A stretch of 64,000 nt of DNA from Alphaproteobacteria bacterium (GCA_024279135.1 JAJRRU010000007.1:1-64000); one strand, 5' to 3'. Shown: positions 46,740 to 56,038, counted from the stretch's first letter. Translations and numbers: made by a program. The notes: generated by a model from the letters alone, not told the origin.

Positions 46740-47480
46740 ATGCAGCTTATAAACAAAACTATCCTGATTACGGGCGGCACTTCCGGCATTGGGCTGGAAC
46801 TGGTCAACCAATTGCACGCAAGCGGCAACGAAATCATCGTTCTGGCCCGTTGCCAACACAAGCTGGATGAGCTGGCAAAACAATGTGGTGCCATGGTCCA
46901 CACCTACCGGTGTGACCTGTCACAACGCCAACAGGTCGAACAAACCATGGATACGGTTATCACCCAACACCGCGATATATCCGTGTTGATAAACAACGCC
47001 GCCGTCCAGTACACACCCACATTCCTGTCCAGTGATTTCGACTTTGACAGCATCGCTCACGAGGTCACGATTAATTTTACAGCCCCCCTGTGGATCACCT
47101 CCCTGTTGCTGGAAAGCACCCTGCTGCGTCAGAAAGAACCGGTGATCGTGAATGTATCGTCGGGGCTGGCGATTTATCCCAAAACCACTTCGGCGATTTA
47201 TTGCGCCACCAAAGCAGCCCTGCACAGCTTCTCACAAAGCCTCCGTTATCAGCTTGAAAAAACACCGGCCCGGGTGGTCGAAGCCATTCTGCCACTGGTC
47301 GATACACCCATGACCCAGGGCCGTGGCAACGGCAAGGCGAGCGCCGCTGACATCGCGTTACAAATCATCCAGGCCATCGAGGCAGGACGTGATGAAATCT
47401 ACCTTGGCAAAGCCCGAATACTGCCGCTCATGCAACGTCTGGCCCCTGGCATTATAAAAGACATCTTAAAGAGATCCTGA
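46740..47480 (+). CDS. Short-chain dehydrogenase/reductase, DltE-like
   Basis: A 246-residue SDR. The Rossmann motif TILITGGTSGIGLELVNQLH, LINNAAVQYT (NAG-type), the serine in VNVSSGLAIYP and the YCATKAALH catalytic Tyr-x3-Lys are all present. It resembles the DltE/COG3967 subgroup, whose substrates are not well defined. ATG 46740 follows AAAGGT. Divergent from the Crp/Fnr gene and upstream of a VTT membrane protein gene (75 bp), so the pair may be cotranscribed. Confidence 0.9.
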   Translation: MQLINKTILITGGTSGIGLELVNQLHASGNEIIVLARCQHKLDELAKQCGAMVHTYRCDLSQRQQVEQTMDTVITQHRDISVLINNAAVQYTPTFLSSDFDFDSIAHEVTINFTAPLWITSLLLESTLLRQKEPVIVNVSSGLAIYPKTTSAIYCATKAALHSFSQSLRYQLEKTPARVVEAILPLVDTPMTQGRGNGKASAADIALQIIQAIEAGRDEIYLGKARILPLMQRLAPGIIKDILKRS

Positions 47481-47555
47481 ATATGTTTAATGTACGAATG
47501 CTCGTGCCCGAAGACAAAACCGTTTCCATTTCAATCCTGTATCCCTGAGGTAATC

Positions 47556-48215
47556 ATGAAACAACTCATAACCATTGCTATCGGGCTTGGCCTGATTTTC
47601 GCCAGCACGTTTATTCTGATTAAAATGTCCGGTTTATTAACCCTCGACGATATCAAAGCCATGTTGAACGCGGCCAAAGAGACCTCGCCGGTCCATATTG
47701 CGGCGATTGTCATCGCCCTGTTGGTGGCGGACCTGTTCATCGCCGTGCCCACATTGACGGTAACAATCTTCGCCGGGTTTTTCCTCGACTTCCCGCTGGG
47801 ATTTCTGGCCGGAGCCACAGGACTGCTGAGTGCGGGCATCCTGGGGTATCTTATCAGCTATTTTTACGGTCCCCGATTGTTGCGCCATATATATAAGGAC
47901 GAGGACAAACTTAACGAGATGCAGGATGTCTTCTCACGTTACGGCAGCATCGTGCTGATCATCTGTCGCGCCATGCCCATTCTGCCCGAGGTTAGTTGTT
48001 GTCTGGCCGGTGCGACCCGCATGAAATTCCGTAAATATATCAGCGCATTCCTGTTAGGCACGGTGCCCTACGCTCTGGTCGCCACCTACGCCGGTTCGCG
48101 CAGTTCCCTGGAAGACCCCAAACCGGCAATCCTTACCGCTATTGGTTTGACCATAATCATGGCCTTTGCCTGGACCTTATTGCTCAGACGCTACAAGGCC
48201 GAGCAAAGCGGTTAA
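47556..48215 (+). CDS. VTT domain (TVP38/DedA-like) membrane protein
   Basis: A 219-residue membrane protein of the VTT/SNARE-associated family. Recognisable features are the re-entrant motif region PTLTVTIFAGFFLDFPLGFLAG and the FSRYGSIVLIICRAMPILPEVSCCLAGATRM stretch around the conserved Arg and Pro, then FLLGTVPYALVATYAGS. Relatives act in lipid scrambling and membrane homeostasis. ATG 47556 is chosen (GAGGTAATC upstream) rather than 47490. It converges with tctA. Confidence 0.88.
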   Translation: MKQLITIAIGLGLIFASTFILIKMSGLLTLDDIKAMLNAAKETSPVHIAAIVIALLVADLFIAVPTLTVTIFAGFFLDFPLGFLAGATGLLSAGILGYLISYFYGPRLLRHIYKDEDKLNEMQDVFSRYGSIVLIICRAMPILPEVSCCLAGATRMKFRKYISAFLLGTVPYALVATYAGSRSSLEDPKPAILTAIGLTIIMAFAWTLLLRRYKAEQSG

Positions 48216-48260
48216 CGGCATATCATCCTGGCATCACACCGTCATAGGGTTAAACCGATG

Positions 48261-49751
48261 TCAGGATTTTTTCCACCGCCGCCTGTAAATGGGCACGAGA
48301 ATCATGGCAAATCCCGTCAACAACAAAGCCAGGGTCATGGGGCGCTCATACATAAACGATATACCATCGTGCAGGTTGACCGCCCGGGCAAAGTTATCTT
48401 CCATCATGCCGCCCAGAATAAACCCGATCAACAAAGGTGCCAGAGGATAGTTGGCAAACCGTAAAATTGTGGCGGACACCCCCAGACCAACCAGGATCAA
48501 CAATTCCGTCGCATTGTTCTGGCCAATGTAGGCCCCGATCATGGTGAAAAACAGGATGAAGGGGATCAGGTAATTGCGCGGGATGGTCAACAACTTGGCT
48601 ATATAAGGGATTAACGGTAAATTCAGGATAATCAGCACCACATTGCCGATATACATGGAAATAATAACCGCCCAGAAAACATCCGGGTTATCGATCATCA
48701 AACGCGGCCCCGGATTGACATTTAACGCAATCAACGCCCCGAGCAGGATAGCGGTGGTTCCCGAACCGGGAATACCCAGGGTCAGCAGTGGAACGAACGA
48801 GCCGGTACACGCGGCATTGTTGGCCGCTTCCGGGGCGGCCAGTCCTTTTATGGAGCCTTTGCCAAATTCTTCCTGTTCCTTGCCCTTGGCAATATTTCGC
48901 TCAACCGCATAGCCGAGGAATGAGGCGATGGTGGCACCGGCGCCGGGCATGACACCGATCAAAAAACCCTGAATTGACTGGCGGGCAATCACGGGGGCAA
49001 TGGTTTTGGCCTCTTCTTTGGTAATGCGCAAATCCTTGATCTGGTCGCTGGTGGTCTGGTGTGCTCCGCGCGACGGGTCAAGCACCAGATACAAGGCCTC
49101 GGGCAAGGCAAAAAGAGCCATGGCCAGGGTAATAAAACTGAAACCCGACTGAAGATCCGAAATACCCATGGTAAAACGCGGCGCATTAAACAACGCACTT
49201 TCGCCAACCGTCGACATGATCAACCCCATGACCGTCATCAGCAAAGCCTTGACCACCATACCCTTGCCGGCAAAAGCCGCGATGGCCGACAGCCCGACCA
49301 CCATGAGGGCGAAATATTCAGCAGAATGAAACAACAGGGCGACCGAGGACAGGGCCGGGGCGAACCCCATCAACAAGAGAGCCCCGATAGTACCGCCACA
49401 AAACGATGCGATGGCCGCAATGGTCAACGCCTTGCCGGCCTGGCCTTTGCGCGCCATGGGATAGCCATCGAAAGACGTGGCAACTGTGCCCGCCACACCG
49501 GGCGCATTGATTAGAATAGAAGACGTGGATCCACCAAAAATGGCCCCGTAATAAACCCCGGCCAACAGGATCAGGGCCGACGAAGGATCGCCGATTTTTA
49601 TGGCTACCGGGATCATGATGGCAATGATCGACATGGGCCCCAGCCCCGGTAACATGCCAATAAACGTGCCAATTAAACAGCCCGCAACAACCATCAGAAG
49701 ATTGTTAAATGAAAAAGCCGTTGCCAGACCCAGCAGGATGCCATCGATCAT
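48261..49751 (-). CDS. tctA: Tripartite tricarboxylate transporter large permease
   Basis: A 496-residue permease with about twelve helices. TctA signatures: NNLLMVVAGCLIGTFIGMLPGLGPMSIIAI, INAPGVAGTVATSFDGYPMARKGQAGKAL, IGVMPGAGATIASFLGYAVE and APEAANNAACTGSFVPLLTLGIPGSGTTAILLGAL. It works with TctB and the periplasmic TctC in secondary uptake of citrate-like di- and tricarboxylates. It lies 13 bp after tctB, completing tctCBA. Confidence 0.95.
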   Translation of the reverse strand: MIDGILLGLATAFSFNNLLMVVAGCLIGTFIGMLPGLGPMSIIAIMIPVAIKIGDPSSALILLAGVYYGAIFGGSTSSILINAPGVAGTVATSFDGYPMARKGQAGKALTIAAIASFCGGTIGALLLMGFAPALSSVALLFHSAEYFALMVVGLSAIAAFAGKGMVVKALLMTVMGLIMSTVGESALFNAPRFTMGISDLQSGFSFITLAMALFALPEALYLVLDPSRGAHQTTSDQIKDLRITKEEAKTIAPVIARQSIQGFLIGVMPGAGATIASFLGYAVERNIAKGKEQEEFGKGSIKGLAAPEAANNAACTGSFVPLLTLGIPGSGTTAILLGALIALNVNPGPRLMIDNPDVFWAVIISMYIGNVVLIILNLPLIPYIAKLLTIPRNYLIPFILFFTMIGAYIGQNNATELLILVGLGVSATILRFANYPLAPLLIGFILGGMMEDNFARAVNLHDGISFMYERPMTLALLLTGFAMILVPIYRRRWKKS

Positions 49752-49764
49752 AATTTTTCCACCT

Positions 49765-50253
49765 TTAACTCAAAAACCAGGGCAACGGACGCAAATACAG
49801 ACCCAGGGTTTCCTGCACCAGATACCAGACACAAAAGGCACTGAATGCCGCGATGGGGATCATCCAGGCAAGTTTGCGCTCGCCCAATATCCAACCCGTA
49901 GCAATCAGGAATACCGTGGTTGATGTCAAAAACCCGATGGGACGTATTGCCAGGGCAAAAGCAATCATGGCCAGCACCAGCATGGCGGCTTGGCCAATTT
50001 CAAATTTCTTTTTCGATGTGCCTGCTTCGCCATCTTCCGGTAATTGCATTTCACTTTCTGTTGGCTGTGCAGGGCTCAGAATAATCAACAGACATAACAT
50101 GCCCGCAATAACGGCCAGGGCGTTTGGTAAGGTATTGGGCAGGAATACCATGTTGAGCTCGAAGGGCAGCAATTTGAACATGGCTGACGAATAACCATAT
50201 GTGATGGAGATAACCAGAAAGATAACGGCAATCCATTTATCCAGGTTCTTCAT
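49765..50253 (-). CDS. tctB: Tripartite tricarboxylate transporter small permease TctB
   Basis: About 162 residues with four hydrophobic helices (KWIAVIFLVISITYGYSSAM, ALAVIAGMLCLLIIL, AAMLVLAMIAFALAIRPIGFL, WMIPIAAFSAFCVWYLVQETL) and a central charged loop. It ends LGLYLRPLPWFLS, a typical TctB ending. ATG 50253 (MKNLDKWIAV) has GGGCAGG upstream; 50268 is an alternative. Poor sequence conservation is normal for this subunit; identity is secured by the tctC-tctB-tctA order. Confidence 0.9.
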   Translation of the reverse strand: MKNLDKWIAVIFLVISITYGYSSAMFKLLPFELNMVFLPNTLPNALAVIAGMLCLLIILSPAQPTESEMQLPEDGEAGTSKKKFEIGQAAMLVLAMIAFALAIRPIGFLTSTTVFLIATGWILGERKLAWMIPIAAFSAFCVWYLVQETLGLYLRPLPWFLS

Positions 50254-50309
50254 GCCTGCCCAGCCCATTCATAAAAAAGCAGAAAAAATATACTACCATC
50301 AATCTGAAA

Positions 50310-50334
50310 CCGGGGCATGTTTTCCATGCCCCGG
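50310..50334 (-). terminator. Hairpin between tctC and tctB
   Basis: CCGGGGCATG (50310-50319) and CATGCCCCGG (50325-50334) form a perfect 10-bp stem with a 5-base loop. No strong T-run follows on the minus strand, so partial termination or message stabilisation after tctC is likely, raising binding protein over permease. Confidence 0.7.
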
Positions 50335-50362
50335 CCCAGTATTAGATCATGAGTGTGTCAGA

Positions 50363-51340
50363 TCAAAGGAAACCCAACTTTGTCATCAGGTCCTTGATGA
50401 CCTTTTCCTGTGCTTCCAGAAATGTCACAAAGTCATCGCCGGAATTATGGATGTTGACCCAACCGTTGCGGGCACGAACCACTTCCCATTCCGGGGTGTC
50501 ATACATTTTGGCGATTACCTTGCGATAGGCAGCGACTTTATCGGCAGGAAGGCCGGGAGCCGCAAAGAAACCACGCCAGTTTACAAATTCAGTATCATAG
50601 CCCTGTTCCTTCAGGGTCGGGGCGTCTTTTGCCGCACTATTGCGTTCGGCTGAAGTCACACCAATAATGCGAATTTCACCGGCATTGGCCAGCCCGACGG
50701 CTTCGGAGAAACCGGTGGATAGTGCCTTGATTTCACCGGACAACAAAGCGGCCATAGCTTTGCCGCCTGCATCATAGGGGATGTATTTTACTTTGGTCGG
50801 ATCTTCACCAGCGGACTGCATGGCCATAGCGACCACCAGATGATCCATGCCACCGGGAACAGAACCACCACCAATAGCCACATCGCGCGGGTTTGCTTTG
50901 TAGGCAGCGACCAGATCACTGAAGGATTTAATCGGGCTGTCCTTGTTGACAACAAAAGCGGCATAATCGCCGATGGTCCCGGCAATCATGGTCAGATCAC
51001 GGAAGTTATAGGGGAAACGACCGACCAGTGAACGAATGACAATCGGTGTGGAGTTAACCATCAGGGTGCCATAATTTGAATCGGCATTTTCAATCATGAA
51101 ACCAATGGCCTTGCCGCCACCGCCACCGGACATGTTCTCAAAGGATGCGGAATCGACCAGACCCGACTTGGTCAAGGCTTCACCGGTGCCACGCGCCGTA
51201 CCATCCCAACCGCCACCGGCACCGCCGGGGATCAGAAAATGAATGGATTCTATTTCTGCTGCACTGGTCGGGCTTGCTGCCAAAGCGGCAACAGCAGCCA
51301 ACGACAGGGCTGTATTTCGAAACGTCGAGATAAATGACAT
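50363..51340 (-). CDS. tctC: Tripartite tricarboxylate transporter substrate-binding protein
   Basis: A 325-residue periplasmic binding protein (Bug/TctC family). The signal peptide NTALSLAAVAALAASPTSAA is followed by HFLIPGGAGGGWDGTARGTGEALTKSG, the family's first ligand loop, ENMSGGGGKAIGFMI, and GGGSVPGGMDHLVVAM, the second. It ends KVIKDLMTKLGFL. The start ATG follows GGGAGC. It is divergent from the two-component operon at 51536, which probably controls it. The GWDGTAR pattern resembles TctC proteins for citrate-like ligands; the exact ligand is not determined. Confidence 0.94.
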   Translation of the reverse strand: MSFISTFRNTALSLAAVAALAASPTSAAEIESIHFLIPGGAGGGWDGTARGTGEALTKSGLVDSASFENMSGGGGGKAIGFMIENADSNYGTLMVNSTPIVIRSLVGRFPYNFRDLTMIAGTIGDYAAFVVNKDSPIKSFSDLVAAYKANPRDVAIGGGSVPGGMDHLVVAMAMQSAGEDPTKVKYIPYDAGGKAMAALLSGEIKALSTGFSEAVGLANAGEIRIIGVTSAERNSAAKDAPTLKEQGYDTEFVNWRGFFAAPGLPADKVAAYRKVIAKMYDTPEWEVVRARNGWVNIHNSGDDFVTFLEAQEKVIKDLMTKLGFL

Positions 51341-51535
51341 TATATATGCTCCCTAGGTAAAATTATTGATCAACGGTCATGTATCCGGTGATCGATTATT
51401 TGTAATCGGTTGTTTGAACCGGGCATAGTATAGTCAGAGTTTCTTTCACCAACCTTTCTTGCGCGTTGCTGGCTTTCATATTTAAATGATCATATCTTTC
51501 TGGGTATCAACTATTTCGGATGAAAGGTTGTCACG

Positions 51536-52195
51536 TTGAGGATTTTGCTGGTCGAAGACGATGCCATGCTTGCCGATGGATTGATGCGGTCGCTGAAGCA
51601 GACCGGCTATTCGGTAGACTGGACGGCCGATGGCAGCGAGGCTGAAGCGACCTTGCGGGTGCAGGATTTTGACTTGGTAATCCTGGACCTTACACTGCCC
51701 AACATGGATGGGCTGGAGATATTGCACATACTGCGGTCGCGCAAGGTAGCGGTGCCGGTGTTGATTATTACGGCCCGCTCAGATGTGGATGACCGCATCA
51801 AGGGCCTGGATCTGGGCGCCGATGATTACCTGACCAAGCCTTTTGAAATGGGCGAGTTCGATGCCCGCGTCCGCGCCCTTCTGCGGCGCAGCCATGCCGA
51901 TGGCCTGAGCATCCTGAGCTGCGGCGGGCTGACTCTGGATATGGATGCCAGACGGGCCTATAAATACGACCAGCCTTTAGACCTGCCGAGGCGGGAATTT
52001 CACTTGCTGGAAGTTCTCATGTCGCGCCAGGGCCGCATTATCAGCAAGGACCAGATCATCGATTCCATATCGGATTTTGATGACGAACTGACCCCGGCAA
52101 CCGTGGAAATCTATATTCACCGCCTGCGCAAGAAACTGGACGCATCGGATGTGACCATCCGAACCGTTCGGGGTGTAGGATATCTGCTGGAATGA
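51536..52195 (+). CDS. tctD: OmpR-family response regulator (TctD-like)
   Basis: A 219-residue regulator. The receiver domain has acidic pocket VEDD, phosphoacceptor Asp51 in VILDLTLPNMDG, and Lys in LTKPFEMGE; the winged-helix output domain has LPRREFHLLEVLMSRQGRII and YIHRLRKKLDASDVTIRTVRGVGYLLE. It starts at TTG 51536 (AAAGG upstream); no other start gives a complete MRILLVEDD. It is divergent from tctC with a 195-bp gap and overlaps the kinase gene by 4 bp, the standard layout for control of tct transporter genes. Confidence 0.92.
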   Translation: MRILLVEDDAMLADGLMRSLKQTGYSVDWTADGSEAEATLRVQDFDLVILDLTLPNMDGLEILHILRSRKVAVPVLIITARSDVDDRIKGLDLGADDYLTKPFEMGEFDARVRALLRRSHADGLSILSCGGLTLDMDARRAYKYDQPLDLPRREFHLLEVLMSRQGRIISKDQIIDSISDFDDELTPATVEIYIHRLRKKLDASDVTIRTVRGVGYLLE

Positions 52196-53595
52196 GCGTG
52201 AAATTACCCCCCTCGTGGTCCATCAGACGCCGGGTTCTGGCCTGGCTGTTTCTGGCCATGACCCTGATATTCTCGGCCAATTTACTGAGCAGTTATTATA
52301 ATAACATCGCCGCAGCAGACAGCGCCTTTGACCGCTTGTTGCTGGCCTCGGCTTCGGCCATCGCCGAACGCACGGTAGTCCGCGAGGACGGATTGCTGGT
52401 AGACATTCCCTATGTGGCCCTTGATATGCTGGCATCAACCGCCCAGGACCGGGTTTTTTATGCAGTTTCTGCGCCGGACGGCTCGGTGATAACGGGATAT
52501 CCTGACCTGCCATTGCCTACTGAAACCTCGCCGGAGCCGATTTTTTATAACGCTGATTACAAACAGACCTCGGTCCGGATCGTCGCCATCCGGTCTTTTG
52601 TTTCGGGCAGCAATGTATCGGGATTTGCCATGATTCAGGTGGCGCAAACCAGAGGCGACCGTGATGAACTGTCTTATAACCTGTTACGCCAGAGCGCCTT
52701 TCGAATGCTGGTTATCGCCATCGTCGGTGCCATCGCGGCGTGGTTCAGTGTCAGTATTGGCCTGCGGCCGCTAACCCGGTTGCGTGAAGCTTTGGGCAGG
52801 CGGTCCCCGGAAGATGTTCGCCCGGTGCTGCATCATGTGCCCAACGAGTTCAAACCCCTGGTGGGGGCCGTCAACGGTATGCTTAAACGCCTGGATGGCG
52901 GGTTATGGTCCATGCGGAATTTCATCAGCGATGCGTCCCACCAGTTAAAAACCCCGCTGGCCAGCCTGTTGGCGCAAAGCGAGATGGCCATGCGGGAGAA
53001 CAATCTGGATGATATGCACGAAGCGCTTATCAAGGTCAATAAAAGCGCCAAGCGGACAAGCCGTCTGGCGCAACAACTGCTGAGCCACGCCAGTGCGACA
53101 CAATCGTTGCCCACTTTCACCACCATTGACCTGGCACAACTTGCCCACGACACCATCGAGGTTCTGTTGCCGCAGGCCATCGCCAAGACCATCGATCTTG
53201 GATATGAGGGTGATCGTCAGGCCGCGATGGTTGGCGACCGGATGATGATTGGCGAGTTGATCCTTAACCTGGCGGACAATGCCATCAAATATTCACCCGC
53301 CGGGTCCGTGGTCACCATCGCGGTTCGCGGCGAAGGCAACGCGGTGACCTTGACCATTGAGGATAATGGCCCCGGCATCGCCGCCGAGAACAGACAAAAC
53401 GTGTTTGAACGTTTCATCAGGTTGCATGATGCAAAAGCCGAAGGATGTGGTCTGGGACTGTCCATTGTGCTCGAAATAACCGAAAAGCACGGGGCCACCA
53501 TAACCCTGCATGACGCCGCCAGCGGTGGCTTGAAGGTAGTGATCATCTTCCCATTACCAGAAAAAGAAGCCAGCAAAAGAGGCCGGATAACATGA
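52192..53595 (+). CDS. tctE: Sensor histidine kinase (TctE-like)
   Basis: A 467-residue membrane kinase. It has an N-terminal helix (AWLFLAMTLIFSANLLSSYY), a periplasmic domain of about 130 residues, a second helix (AFRMLVIAIVGAIAAWFSVS), a HAMP-like linker, the phosphorylated His in ISDASHQLKTPLASLLAQ, and a GHKL ATPase with NLADNAIKYSPAG (N box), IEDNGPGIA (G1) and GCGLGLSIVLEI (G2). It overlaps the regulator by ATGA and the next gene by ATGA. The periplasmic 2CSK_N-like sensor domain fits TctE. Confidence 0.93.
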   Translation: MSVKLPPSWSIRRRVLAWLFLAMTLIFSANLLSSYYNNIAAADSAFDRLLLASASAIAERTVVREDGLLVDIPYVALDMLASTAQDRVFYAVSAPDGSVITGYPDLPLPTETSPEPIFYNADYKQTSVRIVAIRSFVSGSNVSGFAMIQVAQTRGDRDELSYNLLRQSAFRMLVIAIVGAIAAWFSVSIGLRPLTRLREALGRRSPEDVRPVLHHVPNEFKPLVGAVNGMLKRLDGGLWSMRNFISDASHQLKTPLASLLAQSEMAMRENNLDDMHEALIKVNKSAKRTSRLAQQLLSHASATQSLPTFTTIDLAQLAHDTIEVLLPQAIAKTIDLGYEGDRQAAMVGDRMMIGELILNLADNAIKYSPAGSVVTIAVRGEGNAVTLTIEDNGPGIAAENRQNVFERFIRLHDAKAEGCGLGLSIVLEITEKHGATITLHDAASGGLKVVIIFPLPEKEASKRGRIT

Positions 53596-54674
53596 CCCTG
53601 TACCGACTGTTCTGTGCCGTTTGTCTGACCGGATTGTTTGTCCTGTCGGGATCGCTGCCATCAAGCGCCGAACTGGTACGCTTCGAGGCTTTAAGTTCGC
53701 CTGAGCAAAATCTGGTAATCTACAGCTCCACCGATACGGACCGTATTGTCTATCTGGTACGCGCCTTCCAGAACAAGTACCCCACTATATCCATCGAATA
53801 TCATGAACTGGATACAACGGATGTTTACCAGCGCATAACCGGTGAAACAGACGCTGGCAAAAAAACCGCGGATCTGAGCCTGAGTTCGGCCATGGACCTT
53901 CAGATCAAACTGGTAAACGACGGTTACAGCGCACCCTATTATTCAGACGAGACTGAGACCCTGCCCGATTGGGCCAATTGGCGAAACGAGGCATTCGGGT
54001 TCACGTATGAGCCTGCCGTGATGATCTATAACCGCAACCTGGCACCGTCGTTAAAAAATGTGGTCAGCCGGTTTGAACTGGCCAAAACACTCAATGAAAA
54101 TGATCACACCCTGAATAACCGGGTCGTCACCTATGATCCCGGACGTAGCGGATTGGGCTATCTGTTTGGAACCCAGGACGCCGTCCAGTCAGAGGATTTC
54201 TGGTATCTGGCACGCAGCCTGGGCGACAGCGGCGTGAAGCTCATGACCAGCTCGGCGACCATGATCAATATGGTGGCCAATGGCGAGGCCTTGATTGCCT
54301 ATAATGTGCTGGGCTCTTACGCCCTGGCACGGGCCCGGGAGAACCCGGACCTGGCAATTACAATCCCGCAAGATTACGGACTGGTAATGTCACGCATTGC
54401 GGTGATCAGTAAAAATGCACGCAATCCAGAGGCCGCCGGGCTTTTTGTCGATTTCCTGTTATCACGGGAAGGTCAGCAACTGATCGCCGGACCGGCCTCG
54501 CTTTATGCCATCCGCAGCGATATCCAGGGCGAAGCAACTGCACGCAAGCTACAGGAACTCGCCAACGGCCCCCTGATCCCCATCCATCTGGGACCGGGTT
54601 TGCTGGTCTATCTGGACCACATGAAACGACAGGTTTTCCTGAACCGCTGGCAGCGGGCCATGGAAGGGAAGTAG
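53592..54674 (+). CDS. Periplasmic solute-binding protein (family 1/ferric-type) in the tctDE operon
   Basis: A 360-residue secreted protein: signal FCAVCLTGLFVLSGSLPSSA, then NLVIYSSTDTDRIVYLVRAF, KTADLSLSSAMDLQIKLVND, EAFGFTYEPAVMIYNRN, GYLFGTQDAVQSEDFWYLAR and GLFVDFLLSREGQQLIAGPA, the pattern of iron/polyamine-type type II binding proteins. Its ATG overlaps the kinase stop (ATGA), and no permease is present. In related proteobacterial operons such a protein is the third component, presenting ligand to the TctE-like kinase instead of to a transporter. The ligand is unknown but plausibly a carboxylate. Confidence 0.9.
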   Translation: MTLYRLFCAVCLTGLFVLSGSLPSSAELVRFEALSSPEQNLVIYSSTDTDRIVYLVRAFQNKYPTISIEYHELDTTDVYQRITGETDAGKKTADLSLSSAMDLQIKLVNDGYSAPYYSDETETLPDWANWRNEAFGFTYEPAVMIYNRNLAPSLKNVVSRFELAKTLNENDHTLNNRVVTYDPGRSGLGYLFGTQDAVQSEDFWYLARSLGDSGVKLMTSSATMINMVANGEALIAYNVLGSYALARARENPDLAITIPQDYGLVMSRIAVISKNARNPEAAGLFVDFLLSREGQQLIAGPASLYAIRSDIQGEATARKLQELANGPLIPIHLGPGLLVYLDHMKRQVFLNRWQRAMEGK

Positions 54675-54725
54675 ATTTCTCCCGTACCCGCGCCGCATTG
54701 TCCGATAATGATATGGGGAAAACCA

Positions 54726-54932
54726 ATGAGCGTTTTAGACGTTATCGACAAGAAACCTACCCATGAGTTTGCCGAACAGATGGTTCGCATACTTGATGGT
54801 CAAATCCACTTTATCAGCAAGTCACGGCAGAAATCCGACCCTGACGGCGAGATATGGAAATTTGAACGGCAATTCATCTTTCAGCGTGATGCATGGCAAC
54901 GGATAGCGGATCGGGGCGAAAAGACCACTTAA
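54726..54932 (+). CDS. Small hypothetical protein, 68 residues
   Basis: A short hydrophilic protein (MSVLDVIDKKPTHEFAEQMV, then FISKSRQKSDPDGEIWKFER and a basic helix QRDAWQRIADRGEKTT). GGGGA lies before ATG 54726, and it begins 51 bp after the binding-protein gene, so it could be the last gene of that operon. No family recognised; no cysteine or membrane segment. Confidence 0.5.
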   Translation: MSVLDVIDKKPTHEFAEQMVRILDGQIHFISKSRQKSDPDGEIWKFERQFIFQRDAWQRIADRGEKTT

Positions 54933-55017
54933 CCCTATCATTATGGGGTATCGGTTGAAACGACATTTAACGAGTTTTGGACTCTAAGGAATTGATACGA
55001 TAGAGAAAAAATTATGT

Positions 55018-55725
55018 TTAAAGAACACGCTTAAATTCGGGAAATTCACTGAGGTCAACTTTAAACTTATTAATCATTTCTCTGATCTCATCATTGATTG
55101 GTTTGTTCGGGGGAGTATTCGTTTTTTTCCGAGCATATTCAAAGAATGCCGACGCAATTACATGAAGGGCGGCAGTATCTCTCAGCGCCCATGCGAATTG
55201 CTTCTGGGGGTTATCCCCCATCACGAGGTAACCAGGTTGTGGTGTTTTCGACCTCGGAAGGAATCTCATACGGGAACGATGTATCTGAATACACGATATC
55301 AGATTATGCAGGGACACCGTGGTTTCCGCATCGGCATGTTCAATAAGATCACGCAGTGTAAGAATAATATTATCCGGGAGGGGGGGGATTTCTTCTGTAA
55401 TGTCATTTTTTTCGATGAATTCCTTATTTGCCATGATCGTATATCTCAAGGAAGTCTCAGCGTATTCACAAAGTTGGCTAAGGGTGAAAGACATCACCGC
55501 CCGCGCAGCATCAAACTTCCGATTGCGAATGTCTTCGTGGTGTTCTTCAACCTGTCTTATTTGGATGGATATTTTCTGCACCGTCAGCCGAGCCGCAAAG
55601 AGAGCAATACCCGCGGCTAGCAAGGTCTGCCATTTATACAAAAAATCTGTCAATGGCTCCCCTGGTGGCAGCGAAACGTAGGCGACGAACGCGACAACGA
55701 TGCAGATGAGTATTTGAAGCCACAT
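55018..55725 (-). CDS. Hypothetical membrane protein, about 235 residues
   Basis: Two N-terminal helices (MWLQILICIVVAFVAYVSLP and TLLAAGIALFAARLTVQKIS) anchor a cytoplasmic helical domain with a heptad-like start (IQIRQVEEHHEDIRNRKFDA) and a charged C-terminal tail ending EFKRVL. I recognise no family. Start ATG 55725 is preferred over TTG 55761, though neither has a clear ribosome-binding site. It sits beside a truncated tRNA, and its lower GC relative to the tct genes suggests acquired DNA. Confidence 0.6.
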   Translation of the reverse strand: MWLQILICIVVAFVAYVSLPPGEPLTDFLYKWQTLLAAGIALFAARLTVQKISIQIRQVEEHHEDIRNRKFDAARAVMSFTLSQLCEYAETSLRYTIMANKEFIEKNDITEEIPPLPDNIILTLRDLIEHADAETTVSLHNLISCIQIHRSRMRFLPRSKTPQPGYLVMGDNPQKQFAWALRDTAALHVIASAFFEYARKKTNTPPNKPINDEIREMINKFKVDLSEFPEFKRVL

Positions 55726-55818
55726 GTTTACGATTATGCACGACCACGACCGCTCAATCAATGTTCGATAGCGGTATCATAAACGAGGGTAAATAGGTGT
55801 CGCAGATTTTGTTTAAAT

Positions 55819-55868
55819 TGGTGCGCCCGGCAGGATTTGAACCTGCGACATACGGATTAAAAACCCGT
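55819..55868 (-). tRNA. Truncated tRNA 3' half (tRNA pseudogene, att-like)
   Basis: Read on the minus strand, the 3' half of a tRNA is present: anticodon stem-loop with loop TTTTTAA (TTT, Lys-like), a perfect T arm (GCAGG-TTCAAAT-CCTGC), acceptor strand CGGGCGC, A73 and CCA. The matching 5' acceptor strand (GCGCCCG) and an intact D arm are absent upstream, so it cannot fold fully. It matches the same region of tRNA-Arg(TCT) at 61177-61226 at 43 of 50 positions, in direct orientation, which makes it look like an integration-site remnant. Confidence 0.7.
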
Positions 55869-56038
55869 AATGTCATCCTCCTATGCTAACGATAAGGGTG
55901 GACCAACTCATTGGGGGAGGATCAAAGGCAGGTCACTTGTATACTTCGGTGATTGATGCAATGACTATTTATCAAAATGAAAGCCAGCCCTGAAAGGCTG
56001 GTTATAATATAATCGACTATGCAAATTTGAGGTGTGAC

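Noticed and set aside
55984-56001. Hairpin CCAGCC/GGCTGG as a terminator or sRNA before the methyltransferase-like gene
   Set aside because: Six-base stem with no T-run and no upstream plus-strand gene; not enough evidence.
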